Shown: in pieces, positions 34,879 to 48,700 of the stretch | Numbering within the stretch: position 1 is the first letter of the stretch | Layout of the letters: every line of letters begins with the position of its first letter | Assembly: GCF_021130785.1 (NCBI RefSeq) | Contig: NW_025776221.1 | Location: forward strand, 62,001-126,000 | Length of the DNA: 64,000 nt | DNA from: Homalodisca vitripennis | Lineage: Eukaryota; Arthropoda; Insecta; Hemiptera; Cicadellidae | Direction of reading: 5' to 3' | Translations under genes and position numbers: made by a program | Notes under the pieces: model-generated | What the model was told of the DNA's origin: nothing | The model's database searches: none | The model's input: only the letters and a program-made list of their open reading frames with translations

Positions 34879-36070
34879 ACATAATACGGTATTGAAATTT
34901 ATCAGCGTAAATACTACAAATAGTTTAAAGGAGATATTAAAAGAGGAGAAAAGCAAAATTAAGGAGTGGTGTGTTTTAAGGATCAAAAAGTCTACCTGCA
35001 GAACAACCTAACACATTACTAACAATTTCTTTACGAACTGTTATGAAATAAAACAAATAAATATACAAAATAGGAAAAGTCCATCTAAAGGCATCAGTGC
35101 TGTTGAAGGGGCATCAAGAGGGGGGAGGAGGCAGGGTCCAAAGTAGGGTCCTTCTGTAATCAGCCGTGATAATTGCCTCGGCCTCCTCCGCGCTGATAAG
35201 ATACAGCCATTCATTCGAGCGTTTCTTACATGTAAGTATTGAAGGTGAGGTGAATATTTGGTTGCCTGGAAAGTATTTACAGATATTTCTATACACAAGA
35301 TGGGATATATAAAGAGAATTTGTAGCAGAGAAGGATTTACTGATCTGCATTGATGCGACTGCAATATTCCGTGAATATCGTGTGTTATGAGAATGTGAAG
35401 TTGTAGAGAAAATTGTATAAAAATGTTTATAAATGTGAACAAGAAGTGTTTTAATGAAGATTTTTCGAATTGATAGAATGGCAGTTTCTTGATATAAAGT
35501 GTCAGTTGGGTATCTCCTAGATTTTTTTGAAACCGGCTTTTAAGATTGCCTTCTGAACCACTTGCAATGGCTGTAAAAGAGTTTTATACGCTCCACCCCA
35601 GGCTATTATTCCAAACGAGAACAACGATTGGGCATAGGCAAAGTAAGCAAGTTTGATTTCTTTTTCATTTAAAATTTCACTTAAGTGTTTAAACGCAAAT
35701 ATATATTTCCTTGCTCTCTTTTTTACATATTCAACATGTGCAGACCATTTTAAACGCTTGTCAAAGAAGACACCCAAATATTTATAAGACGATACATTTT
35801 CAATAGTTTCACACGAACAAAGTTCATTGTTGTAACTGCCACAATTATGAACCACGAGGTCGCCGAGGGTATAGTCTGTGGTCTCTCGGAGAGAGATGGG
35901 CATAAACTTAGACTTTGATGTATTTAATGAAAGAATGTTTTGGTTAAACCATTTTTTTAAGACCATGAGGTCATGTAGAGCGTTAGAACGGACATCACCC
36001 CAATCGCTACCTTTGAAAGGCGTGTTCTGTATGCAATCCGCTCTAAATAGAATGTATTACATGTTTTATT
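34567..36070 (-). pseudogene. LINE remnant, copy B (frameshifted)
   Basis: Inverted copy of the LINE fragment in C. It reads from about 36,068 (degenerate RT palm, ADC where ADD is expected) through the YKYLGVFFDKRLKW region to the stop at 35,114. A run of seven T at 35,522-35,528 has one base more than in A and C (six A there), so the frame breaks there into 35,517-35,966 and 35,114-35,350. It also has one private Gly-encoding change upstream of MQISKS. The 3' tail has two octamers. A and B share a His codon and an Ala codon that C lacks. Confidence 0.8.
34831..34876. repeat. (CA)n microsatellite, LINE 3' UTR copy B
   Basis: Counterpart of the TG tracts at 27,738 and 42,783; a few units shorter. 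Confidence 0.95.
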
Positions 36071-36905
36071 TGTTATCACTAATGCTTAAACCAGAAAATA
36101 ACAATTGGGCGCTTTATTCCTGTTCCTAGTACTCATTACGCATTAATTGGGCCCTAGTTGATTACATAGACTGAATTGAAATAAAAATTGATAGCCAAAT
36201 TAGCAATTCTGTGAGTATACTCTCATTGAACTTCCATACTCATGTATGCGGTTCCGCGTATATTAATAAAAAATGTGTTTTTTCATAAAATAACCTATTT
36301 GTTCTGAATTCAATGGATTATAGTGGAAATTATTGAAAATATTAGTAAAAGTTTAGTCAACAAAGGAAATTACTACGTTCCATGTCCTTTTTTATTATTT
36401 ATATGGTTTTATTATCACAATCATTTTAATATATCGTATATTTTAATATGAAAACCCTCTTTATCTCTCATTAGAGTGTTAGATATTGTTGAATATTGCA
36501 TTCCATGAACAACTTCTAGTTCACCGTATTCACTCCAAAAGTAGAGGTGGGAGCATCAAATTTCAAGTAATGAGCAAATGCCATAACAATAACCCGTCCA
36601 TTAACATGGTAGTACAGCAAGCAATCTATATTAATGTGTATAAATTGTAATTATCTTGACCTGCCATACCCCTGTGCTGAGAATGTTAACATTGTGTATT
36701 TTAGCCAGCCAGGCTTTATAACATTTTCAGTTCCAATACTCTATATTAATCTGTATCGTAAGTTTAATTGCCCTAAACCACTATACTTAAGTTCTGGACG
36801 TGTTAACCTGTTTAATTGAGCTAGTCAGTATTGCTACATACCATGATGGAACTTTTCTAGATGTAATGTATTTATTAAGCGGCCATTTTCAGCACTCGTT
36901 GCTAA

Positions 36906-37020
<115 letters not shown>

Positions 37021-37262
37021 AACACACGGTGTAATATGAGTAACATATGTAACGAGATTGAGTATAAAATTAGTACAAAATTCTACTCATAATTTGATTT
37101 CGTTACGGTATACCATCGATTATCGTGGTTACTTTTTCCGTTACAGATTAAGAGCAGAGTAATCAATGCCATCTTGAAACAATCGTTATTTATTATATTA
37201 TTATATTTTCACAGTTTACATATTTCTGTTAGACATATTGTCTGCATAAAATATACTGGCAT

Positions 37263-37408
37263 TGGTCCTGAGTAACTGATGCATGGAACAAGTGAATAAA
37301 GATTGGGGTGGAGCAGTTCAATCATCTCTCTCAGACATGCGATGTCATGTTCCACCTGTCACTTGGCAACCACTTTGATTCTAACTGACCTGCATAACCA
37401 CCTTCTCT
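37263..37408 (-). repeat. Dispersed repeat copy in left arm
   Basis: Inverse of 40,275-40,420 and about 75-80% similar to 23,035-23,245. Contains GGTGGAGCAG and GCGATGTCATGTTC. Confidence 0.55.
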
Positions 37409-37877
37409 TAATACTTAAGTTACACGAAGTATTGCCCATTTTACTTTGGAGTAATCAGGTAAAACTTAAGTTAGTTATTGAATTCCAATATGGTCTTTTA
37501 CTGTGGCTATACATTTTATATTTGGATTGCATGTCGTTCGAATGCAAAGCTTGTATTCATACAATTAAGGAAACGGTTAATTACTTAATCTTTGTTCTTA
37601 TTTTAAGTTATTTATTCAAGGTAGCACATTCTAAACTAACATACATATTCTCTTATTTTGAATACTCAGCTCATTATGTATTATTCTTATAATAATGATA
37701 ATTATTATTATAATACCTTTTTATTACTGATTATTAATAAATATAATCTACATTTCCCGTGGCCTGAAAAAACAGATAAGAAAAACTAGTTAAGCGACGT
37801 GGAAATATTGAAATTCTAGCATAGATTTAGAACTAAAAATGTTGACAACGCGAACAAATATCCGCCTGTCAAAAATT

Positions 37878-39248
37878 AAATATGATATGTCCAACCAGCC
37901 GGATTACATAATCCTTATCCTTAAGGAACTTTTAATATTTAGCCGCAAGGGATCTCTATGTTATTTTCTCAAATATTCCATTTTCAGTGGGAATAGGTAT
38001 TTATTTATTTCGAAATACATTAATTAGCTCTATGAAAATATTCTAACCTGTATTTACAGGATAAAACATTGAGTACAAACCAACACATACAGTGAAGTTA
38101 TATCTATTTAAACCAAAATTATATCTGCAATCAATATAAATACGGTTTTTTGATAGCGTTTACTTACAATTATCAGTTTCTCTCATTAGTTGGATTAATG
38201 TTTTTTAAAAACCATTATTTAAGACATATTTAATTGGTATTTGTGCAACAATATGGCGAATAAAACCGCAACCAATAACCAGCGTCCTAACCATCAATCA
38301 AATGACACAAGCGCTCTGTCCTGGTTTGGCTCTTCATTAATATAGATCATAATGTCAAAATTCACATAATTAATTTTTATTGTATTACTGATTTTATTGT
38401 ACTTGATTAATGAATGTGAGAATACCCGTAGTATTTATGTTGATATTATTATTAACTAACTGGAACTAACTGTTGGAGATTCCCAATTTAGTTCCATGCT
38501 TACCTTCTCTTTAATTTTTATTGCTTTTCAGCATTATTTATATATATTCAGAAATTCTTATTCCAAACTATCATAGATTCTTTTCTGGACTTTAGAGTCC
38601 AATAACTGTGCATCAATGGCTATTTCTCAATTCTCTACTTTCTTTATACCTGCCTTCTACCGGGAAGAATACCGATGCATTCACACTCCGAGTAATTTTG
38701 GTTTTTTTAAATGTATTTTAAAACGCTAAATACAGTGGGCATTTCTTCAGGTGATGTAACGAAGCTATATGTAAAGAAGCGATGTCATTATGTGAAGTGA
38801 ACGGAAGCTTCCGGATTCGACAATCCTCGCTGACATCCTCTCCATATAACAGGGAGGAAATGACATTTCCTTATGTATTTTTTTAGAAATACTGATATTT
38901 TTAACAGCTTTTCTGTGTAAGATAAAGCAGTTCTGAACTGATCCATTTATATAATACTAATCAGTATTTCCACATAACCTCCTCCACAATTTATTAAAAT
39001 ATGTGTTATGTTATTCTGCAGTAGGATTATTTAATATTTCTTGTTTATTTACCACACAATTACATTCCAACTTGACAATGAAACAATAGGTTGTTCATTT
39101 AAAAGTTAAAAAACAAATTTAAGCTTTTATTGTGTTTAAAATTAAAACTGTTTTAATGCATCTTAAGTGTTAAAAAAACTTTTCAGGTCATTTATTCTAT
39201 GCGTTTTATAACTTGGACTTATAACAAGGGTTATCTTTTATATATAAT

Positions 39249-39303
<55 letters not shown>

Positions 39304-39805
39304 AAAATCTTTATCATTATAGTAATAATGTGCAGGCACTTTAAAAACTATTATCTTTCATCTTATAAATTCTATTTGCAACTGCTAAAATTTGTAAATC
39401 TAAACCATTCTTGAATTCACTTGAAGACACACAGCACATTTCATTAAAATCGGTCGAGCCTTTTAGGAGGAGTTTTATTACATACACACTCACACAAGAA
39501 ATATATACATAAAGATAAATAAATATATATACACATTAAGATAAATACATATTAAGTACAACTGTGTCTTACTTAATTTACTAACTCTTAAATAAACTTT
39601 GAAAGCCCCAGATCTGTAAGGGTCCCTTCACAGAGAAAGTTTTCAAATACTAGACTCTTAAATATTTATTTTATATACTTCAGCCAAAAATATATAAAAT
39701 CAGGAAGCTTTTACAGGTATATATAAAATCTGCTGGAACAAACACACTTTGTATTAAATGTATTTCACTCATAGAAAGTGTAATATTAACATTACCAATA
39801 ATGAA
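37878..39805. other. Palindrome spacer, 1.93 kb
   Basis: Unique A+T-rich DNA between the arms. It contains a (TA)n tract and, near 39,430-39,500, a stretch (TTCATTAAAATCGGTCGAGC, then AGGAGGAGTT and TACATACACAC) typical of dispersed insect repeats. No ORF of note. Confidence 0.85.
39250..39301. repeat. (TA)n microsatellite in palindrome spacer
   Basis: About 25 TA units, uninterrupted, followed by GTATAAAATC. Confidence 0.95.
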
Positions 39806-40274
39806 AATTTTTGACAGGCGGATATTTGTTCGCGTTGTCAACATTTTTAGTTCTAAATCTATGCTAGAATTTCAATATTTCCACGTCGCTTAACTAGTTT
39901 TTCTTATCTGTTTTTCAGGCCACGGGAAATGTAGATTATATTTATTAATAATCAGTAATAAAAAGGTATTATAATAATAATTATCATTATTATAAGAATA
40001 ATACATAATGAGCTGAGTATTCAAAATAAGAGAATATGTATGTTAGTTTAGAATGTGCTACCTTGAATAAATAACTTAAAATAAGAACAAAGATTAAGTA
40101 ATTAACCGTTTCCTTAATTGTATGAATACAAGCTTTGCATTCGAACGACATGCAATCCAAATATAAAATGTATAGCCACAGTAAAAGACCATATTGGAAT
40201 TCAATAACTAACTTAAGTTTTACCTGATTACTCCAAAGTAAAATGGGCAATACTTCGTGTAACTTAAGTATTAA

Positions 40275-40420
40275 GAGAAGGTGGTTATGCAGGTCAGTTA
40301 GAATCAAAGTGGTTGCCAAGTGACAGGTGGAACATGACATCGCATGTCTGAGAGAGATGATTGAACTGCTCCACCCCAATCTTTATTCACTTGTTCCATG
40401 CATCAGTTACTCAGGACCAA
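40275..40420 (+). repeat. Dispersed repeat copy in right arm
   Basis: Same orientation as 23,035-23,245. Shared strings are GAACATGACATCGC, CTGCTCCACC and CATGCATCAGTTACTCA. Confidence 0.55.
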
Positions 40421-40659
40421 TGCCAGTATATTTTATGCAGACAATATGTCTAACAGAAATATGTAAACTGTGAAAATATAATAATATAATAAATAACGAT
40501 TGTTTCAAGATGGCATTGATTACTCTGCTCTTAATCTGTAACGGAAAAAGTAACCACGATAATCGATGGTATACCGTAACGAAATCAAATTATGAGTAGA
40601 ATTTTGTACTAATTTTATACTCAATCTCGTTACATATGTTACTCATATTACACCGTGTG

Positions 40660-40661
<2 letters not shown>

Positions 40662-40750
<89 letters not shown>
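40662..40750. repeat. (TA)n(TG)n compound microsatellite, right arm
   Basis: About 16 TA units then about 28 TG units, the inverted counterpart of 36,908-37,020 with different unit counts. Confidence 0.97.
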
Positions 40751-40752
<2 letters not shown>

Positions 40753-41589
40753 TTAGCAACGAGTGCTGAAAATGGCCGCTTAATAAATACATTACATCTA
40801 GAAAAGTTCCATCATGGTATGTAGCAATACTGACTAGCTCAATTAAACAGGTTAACACGTCCAGAACTTAAGTATAGTGGTTTAGGGCAATTAAACTTAC
40901 GATACAGATTAATATAGAGTATTGGAACTGAAAATGTTATAAAGCCTGGCTGGCTAAAATACACAATGTTAACATTCTCAGCACAGGGGTATGGCAGGTC
41001 AAGATAATTACAATTTATACACATTAATATAGATTGCTTGCTGTACTACCATGTTAATGGACGGGTTATTGTTATGGCATTTGCTCATTACTTGAAATTT
41101 GATGCTCCCACCTCTACTTTTGGAGTGAATACGGTGAACTAGAAGTTGTTCATGGAATGCAATATTCAACAATATCTAACACTCTAATGAGAGATAAAGA
41201 GGGTTTTCATATTAAAATATACGATATATTAAAATGATTGTGATAATAAAACCATATAAATAATAAAAAAGGACATGGAACGTAGTAATTTCCTTTGTTG
41301 ACTAAACTTTTACTAATATTTTCAATAATTTCCACTATAATCCATTGAATTCAGAACAAATAGGTTATTTTATGAAAAAACACATTTTTTATTAATATAC
41401 GCGGAACCGCATACATGAGTATGGAAGTTCAATGAGAGTATACTCACAGAATTGCTAATTTGGCTATCAATTTTTATTTCAATTCAGACTATGTAATCAA
41501 CTAGGGCCCAATTAATGCGTAATGAGTACTAGGAACAGGAATAAAGCGCCCAATTGTTATTTTCTGGTTTAAGCATTAGTGATAACAAA

Positions 41590-42543
41590 TAAAACATGTA
41601 ATACATTCTATTTAGAGCGGATTGCATACAGAACACGCCTTTCAAAGGTAGCGATTGGGGTGATGTCCGTTCTAACGCTCTACATGACCTCATGGTCTTA
41701 AAAAAATGGTTTAACCAAAACATTCTTTCATTAAATACATCAAAGTCTAAGTTTATGCCCATCTCTCTCCGAGAGACCACAGACTATACCCTCGGCGACC
41801 TCGTGGTTCATAATTGTGGCAGTTACAACAATGAACTTTGTTCGTGTGAAACTATTGAAAATGTATCGTCTTATAAATATTTGGGTGTCTTCTTTGACAA
41901 GCGTTTAAAATGGTCTGCACATGTTGAATATGTAAAAAAGAGAGCAAGGAAATATATATTTGCGTTTAAACACTTAAGTGAAATTTTAAATGAAAAAGAA
42001 ATCAAACTTGCTTACTTTGCCTATGCCCAATCGTTGTTCTCGTTTGGAATAATAGCCTGGGGTGGAGCGTATAAAACTCTTTTACAGCCATTGCAAGTGG
42101 TTCAGAAGGCAATCTTAAAAGCCGGTTTCAAAAAATCTAGGAGATACCCAACTGACACTTTATATCAAGAAACTGCCATTCTATCAATTCGAAAAATCTT
42201 CATTAAAACACTTCTTGTTCACATTTATAAATATTTTTATACAATTTTCTCTACAACTTCACATTCTCATAACACACGATATTCACGGAATATTGGAGTC
42301 GCATCAATGCAGATCAGTAAATCCTTCTCTTCTACAAATTCTCTTTATATATCCCATCTTGTGTATAGAAATATCTGTAAATACTTTCCAGACAACCAAA
42401 TATTCACCTCACCTTCAATACTTACATGTAAGAAACGCTCGAATGAATGGCTGTATCTTATCAGCGCGGAGGAGGCCGAGGCAATTATCACGGCTGATTA
42501 CAGAAGGACCCTACTTTGGACCCTGCCTCCTCCCCCCTCTTGA
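41590..42543 (+). pseudogene. LINE reverse transcriptase remnant, longest copy (C)
   Basis: Open from the codons encoding ILFRADCIQ (about 41,605) through an ATG at 41,692 (283 residues) to the stop at 42,543. Upstream the frame is closed by TAA near 41,600. FRADC sits where active LINE RTs have F/Y-ADD, so the catalytic aspartates are damaged, and the fingers and endonuclease are missing. Downstream are WFNQNILSLNTSKSKFM, YKYLGVFFDKRLKW and FGIIAWGGAYKT, in the order usual for CR1/Jockey-type RTs. It is the fullest of the three copies and has no internal frameshift. Confidence 0.8.
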
Positions 42544-42778
42544 TGCCCCTTCAACAGCACTGATGCCTTTAGATGGACTTTTCCTATTTTGTATATTTAT
42601 TTGTTTTATTTCATAACAGTTCGTAAAGAAATTGTTAGTAATGTGTTAGGTTGTTCTGCAGGTAGACTTTTTGATCCTTAAAACACACCACTCCTTAATT
42701 TTGCTTTTCTCCTCTTTTAATATCTCCTTTAAACTATTTGTAGTATTTACGCTGATAAATTTCAATACCGTATTATGT

Positions 42779-42782
<4 letters not shown>

Positions 42783-42833
<51 letters not shown>

Positions 42834-42835
42834 GT
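42783..42835. repeat. (TG)n microsatellite, LINE 3' UTR copy C
   Basis: About 23-25 TG units with a CG near the end; length differs from copies A and B. Confidence 0.95.
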
Positions 42836-43084
42836 TGATGTTATAATATGATCATTAATTAATTACCAGATTCAGTTCGTCCAAAATCTCCAGGGAAGCA
42901 ACTCGAGCCTACGCACAGGCTTTTCCGCCCATGTAGGCTCATTTCCTAGGCCACTTTAAATTTGATGTGTATAATATTTTTATGTATAATGTTGTTATGT
43001 AAACATTCAACTAGTATAGTAACAAGACAATATAAATTTAATAGTAAATTTACACACATGTAAATATTTTTTGGAAATAAAACT

Positions 43085-43116
43085 ATGATTCAATGATTCA
43101 ATGATTCAATGATTCA
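43085..43116 (+). other. LINE octamer tail with four units, copy C
   Basis: ATGATTCA repeated four times after AATAAA. Copies A and B have two units. This is the likely true 3' end of the LINE. Confidence 0.6.
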
Positions 43117-44550
43117 TACTATTTTGTACGAAAATGACAGAAAAATATATTATTTAATCATAAATAGGCTCTATCAATCATCTCATTGATTAAATATTTA
43201 CTTCGTAGTGTAAAAAAAAGAAAAGACTAAGGCCATAAGCACCAATCAGCAAAGCGTAATAGAATTCATTTGAATAAATATAATTGTTTGCTTCGTGATC
43301 AAAATATGGTCCAGACCCATTTAAAACGTTAGTCCAAATGTAAAGTTCCTTTTATTCAATATACTATACTTGAAGTTGACAGTAAAAATTAATGCCATTA
43401 TTTACATTTATTGAAGATAAAGTACACTCTTTCACTCTATTTGTTTCCTAGACAGACAAAACTCTATTCAGAAACATAAGTTATCCTTTGAATTCCAGAC
43501 ATAAATGATTGCCTTGGTATATGCGTGTCAGCCAAAGATATAACAAGGAAAATAGAAAGTCTGTTGGGTTTAAACCTTAAAATGAATGAGATAGTAAATT
43601 TTGAAAATTAAAAATATATTGCAAGAGCCGAGTAAAATACAGTAACATTAAAAAAACTCTGAAAATTCATAAATTCTATTGTGTAAACTATTAGTGTCTG
43701 AATTATTTATTACCAATATCCAAGTTTTCCACTGGAGTTCATTGACTTTAGAACTAATTATAAATGTATAATAGCAAAGTATACGTTTAAAATAACGTAC
43801 TTTTTGAAAGGCACAATTATACCTTCCTAATACAGAATACTCTAAAAAGTACAAATAATGTTTCTTGATGACTAAGGATGATGGGACACTAGGCCTAGGT
43901 GTACCTGCGTGGTTTACAGGTGTGGATCTTCCTCTTGCCACTCTCTTCCTCATTCGTGTAACTCGTGGTTTAATCAAAGGTATCATACGGCTAATACTTA
44001 ACGTTTGCTGCGGTTTCTCATTAGTTTTGTAAACACCAATTTACCTTATAGAATATAAAAAAATTTAGACTATTTGTTGTATTTGCATAAATCGAGGGGA
44101 TTTTAGTTCTAAATAAAGGCAAATTTATGTTTAAGCAACGTGTAACTTGTTTCGCTGAATTATGTTTTTAAGAAGAAAGGGAGGCAAGAACAATGTACGA
44201 ATTATACAAGACAAGCCTTTGGAGACACGAGATTCACCTGTGTATTATAGGTAATAATAGGTAATTCTATTATTACCTTGGCATGAGAGTTTTAATACTT
44301 TGTTAACCGTTAGTTTTCCTTCAAGACGAAAATTTAAGGATATTTTATGTATGGTGTTGTTAAAATGTTGTAATTTTAACAATCGTATCGGGGTTTTTAT
44401 GGTTACTCATATATTTTCTTATTTTCATATATGATTTTTAATGTTGTGTAAGCCAGTCATTGATAAAAGATGTTAATTAATTTAATCTTAATCAAGTTAA
44501 CAATTTCATATGTCACATGTAGTGAGTCTGGTGCCATTATTCCACCGCTC

Positions 44551-44741
44551 GTTGGCCCAACGGTCCAAACATTAGTTTAGTTTTAGATAAGAAGATCGTT
44601 GGCCCAACAACGATCAGTGGTAAAATAGGACCGATTTATTAAATGAAGAAAAACATGACAAAAACCAAAACTCGTCGTTGGCCCAACGAAAATTATTTAT
44701 AATTTTAAAAGTAAATGTACACTCCAGGTTAGTTGGCCCAA
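44551..44741. repeat. Cluster of four GTTGGCCCAA motifs, right arm
   Basis: Inverted counterpart of 32,941-33,131, with motifs at 44,551, 44,598, 44,677 and 44,732. All four are retained in both arms. Confidence 0.75.
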
Positions 44742-45509
44742 AGATCCTATTCCTGTAACAAGTAAACTGTTAACCCTTTGAAGACTAATTTTATATCTAT
44801 TCACGAGTCCAATTAATTACATATTAGAATACTTTTGTAGTTGTATATAGACATATTTACCAAAAACGGGGACTAATTGAAGCAAAAAAGCACGCATAAA
44901 ATATAAGGGGAAGTACTATAGTAGAAATAAACTACCGCGATATAGACAAGGCGCACTCAAACTTGTTGAAAATTTAATTAATTCGAACGAGACGTGTCCA
45001 TGCACGTTCAAAGCCTAAGATATCCAAAGTATATTGTGATAGTGTCTCTGTTAAAAAAAAATGTGTTCGAAATCACAGTTAACTACATCTTATTAATAAA
45101 TTTACGATATTGTTTTATTAAATAGCTTTTTTAAAATTGCTATGATCCAGCGTATCCACATCATATCCATAAAATATGTTAAAAAAGTCTTTGAAATCTT
45201 TGAGATAGCATATATTCAAATCCAGCCTTTACGACAGTGCTTCCATGTCGTATTGTACTGGCACCCAACCTAACAAAGTTTTTATTTCCAGCTCATATCT
45301 GCAGTCTATAGGGAGTGAGGAGATTAAAGTATAAATAAGTGGAACGGAGCTCACCTCAGCAAAATTTAACATTTAGATTAAAAGCTTGTTGCATTAACTA
45401 GCAAGAGGGTCACAACTAACAGTGTTTTGCAATTCATGTTATATTTGTCTAAGCCACGTCTTATTTTGTGACCACTGCTATGAAAGCTCTATTTCAGGAA
45501 TGAACTGAC

Positions 45510-45704
45510 TTGTTTGGTACAATGGCATGTGCGGGCGGCCTTTGCGTGTCGGAACTTGCCTTTTACTTTTACAGTCACATTCCTAGGCCTCGGAATGAAA
45601 ATACTCAGGTTCAACACAATCCACTAAATGCCTTTTCAGATTTAATTGATTATAATACAGAAAAACGACTGTTCACTGCTATTGCCAAAGGGCTTATCAT
45701 TTAG
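45510..45704 (+). other. 64-codon ORF in right arm, doubtful
   Basis: Frame starting with TTG at 45,510 and ATG at 45,522 (MACAGGLCVSELAFYFYSH), identical in the left arm (31,976-32,170, minus). The first third is GC-rich. No family is recognised. Identity between arms is not evidence of selection because the neighbourhood is equally similar. Confidence 0.12.
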
Positions 45705-48700
45705 AGGTCCATTTTTAGCCACAGACCTATGTAAACAGACTTACATTACTCAGTCATCTTCATATGTAAAATGAGAATAGGACCCTTTTATCAAATAAAA
45801 CTGTATTGCAAAATTTTATTTTTATATTCTGTTTTGTGTTGCATTAAAATTATTGAAGAATGAATAACCCATCTTTAAATTTTTACACAGCCCTAGGATG
45901 ACATGAAAAATAATAAATAAGCAAAGTACCATACTTATATTTACATACAAATTTACATTACATTACATGTATGGTTATGATAAGTTTCTTTTAAGCTGAT
46001 GAACTGTGTACGGTGTGCAAGTAATAGAGACTTCTATATGCAGGTTAAAAGAATCAGGAGCTTGTGATTAACCTGGGATTAACCAAGATAATTGCAGTTC
46101 CAAATATGTCATTGCCATTATGATAAGATTCGTGTTGCTTTTCCAGACAATTGCTTGAACCAAAATGTATTCTATAAATAATAAAACACCATTGCCTAGT
46201 TTTCCCTCATTTATTAACCTTATATTAGCTACTTCTGAACTACTTCATTAATTAAATTGTGATAACGTATTGATAAAACTGGATTCACAGTATAATTGGG
46301 TTTAATTCTTTAATCATGGAAGTGAGTTGAAAGGGATGGCAACGGAACACGTAGTGTAAGTTGTTACAAGTAACATAAGCTGTTACACGTAACTGTCTAT
46401 AGACGGAGAGGGTAGGAAAGAGAGTTACTGGAGCAGAATTCCTGAAATCAAGGATTGAAGAACTAAAGGTGACAGAGCAGAAATCAATGTAGCGTTTTCT
46501 GTTTGTTTCTGCAATTTCTCTCTTATGTTATTTTCATTCATTACTCGATTAAACATTCAAAATGTCATTTGGAACTCTTTCAGGATCCACTTTATACTTG
46601 CTTACTTGATATCTTGCATCTGGAATGTTCCTCTTTTAAGTTTTAAACTACCTTTTAAACCACTCGTTACGAATGAAAATTGTTTTAAACTTTATGGAAC
46701 TGTTGTGGTTACTCAACGTATATATCAATGTGAAAAATACCAAGAACAATTCCTAAATCAGAAGTGTCACTGATTACTGATAGAGCAGATATTAAGGAAC
46801 GCTTTCAATTATATTTTATTTTCTCATCCATTTTACTTGATTTTATTACTCGCTTCATTCTCAAGATGAGAGCTGGCGCAAGCACAAACTCTTTTTGTTC
46901 AAGGGCTTCGTTTGCAACCTCGTTACACACGATTCCATTAGAAAAAATTAAAAAGACTTAACAAGTTTTATTGCATGTGTTAATGAATTTCTTTTAAATA
47001 AGTAGGCTATAACAACTATTGGTAAGAAAATAATTAAGAATGTTAAATACAGTTTGTGTACAAATATTGTATCAATTAAAAAAATAATTGCCGTCTTTCC
47101 AAATATATAAACAATGATCATGCAAGAAATAGTTATTATTATTAGTAAACAAAATACTAAACTACTATAACTTTTTAAGTTTAATATGTTTATATAGTTA
47201 AATAAAAACATATTTAAACATACCAAATTAAGGCACACTTATTTTATTCCTCTGTTACTAAGTTGTTTCAAACTAATGTTCAACGTTCAGTGAAACAAAG
47301 AAATAATGTTCAAAGTGTGTATTTAAGTCTGTATTAATTAATGTTCCAAGTATATGCCGCGAATAAATGTTTTGTTCACGTTTGAAAGATAAAATCTTCT
47401 TTAAAATCAAAAAAACACAGCAATTAGAATCGTGCTAGGATATTACTTATATTTAGGCTATACCTTATTAAGAAATAAAACAATAAAACTGAGATTGTGT
47501 CTAGCAAATTTACACTAAATGATATATTTGACAAGTTGGATCGATGAGTGTTTGATCATATGTATATATCAAGAATATATAACGCAGAATGTGTAAGTGT
47601 TTGCAGATTTAAGAATCCTAATCCTGCCAAAGAGCGTTCACTTCCGGTCTGAGATATTTCCAGTAGCATAGTAAAATATGCCTCGTTGTCTCGATGAGAG
47701 AAATATATTTACCTACTTAGGACTTCTGTCAACACGAGTCTTATGCCTCTTGCAATCAAAAGATAATTCGGTCAAATTTATTTCCAGTGCCATATTTGGG
47801 TTTGCCTTGTTGTTAGAGGTAGAAAAAACATGTACGTACTCAGGCCTGAAAAATCCACTATAGTCAAATCATCTCGTCCCGGTAACGAGGAAATCCCTAG
47901 TGTGTTTATAAACATTTTATTAATCATTTATAGTCTTGGTTTCCGGACTGTACTAATGTCAAGGAAGACAACTAGTCCTGAGTGTCTAAAAATCCATGCA
48001 CATAAACATTTACAGTTATTATGAAACATAACTATTATCATTACAATTAATAGTTGTTAAATGAATTAACATATGGTTAAGCTGTCAAAAACAATGTTGA
48101 CACAAACCGACTTACAATAAACTACATTTATCATTCCTAAAAGCCAAAGGTTTATTTATTAGTGAACGCTTATCCCGTATTTAAGAATATAAAATGAAAA
48201 AAACTAAATTCGTATGATTGTTGTGTATTACTAATAATTACAACTAACGCTTAAGTCAAGTTCTTGCTAAAAGGTTTACGAATGTTATATGGATGGTTGA
48301 AAGTAACTAGAATGAATAATGTCAGTGGTATAGACAGGGTTTGTTTACTAAATTCTGGAACTTAGTACAATGGCATGTTTGTAGTTTCCAGTTTCCATCA
48401 ATACGCTGAACATGTGAACAATTGATCTGACAGTATAAACCTTTTAATTTTATTCGTAGCTTACTCCTCTTAAGGAAACTATCTTCCAAAGTAAATCCTG
48501 CTTTAAAGTTCAGATGAAAATTTTTTATCCTATTTACTTGTTTCCAAAGTCAATTTCCTTATTTTTTAAAATTGTATTTTTGCAATCAAGCAAGGTTAGA
48601 ATCGCTCTGCAACCACCCAGCCAAGGCGCAGCCATGTTCTACGTTACTTAACTCGATTATCTTACAATAATCGGCGCATCTTACAAGCTAATGCATAATT

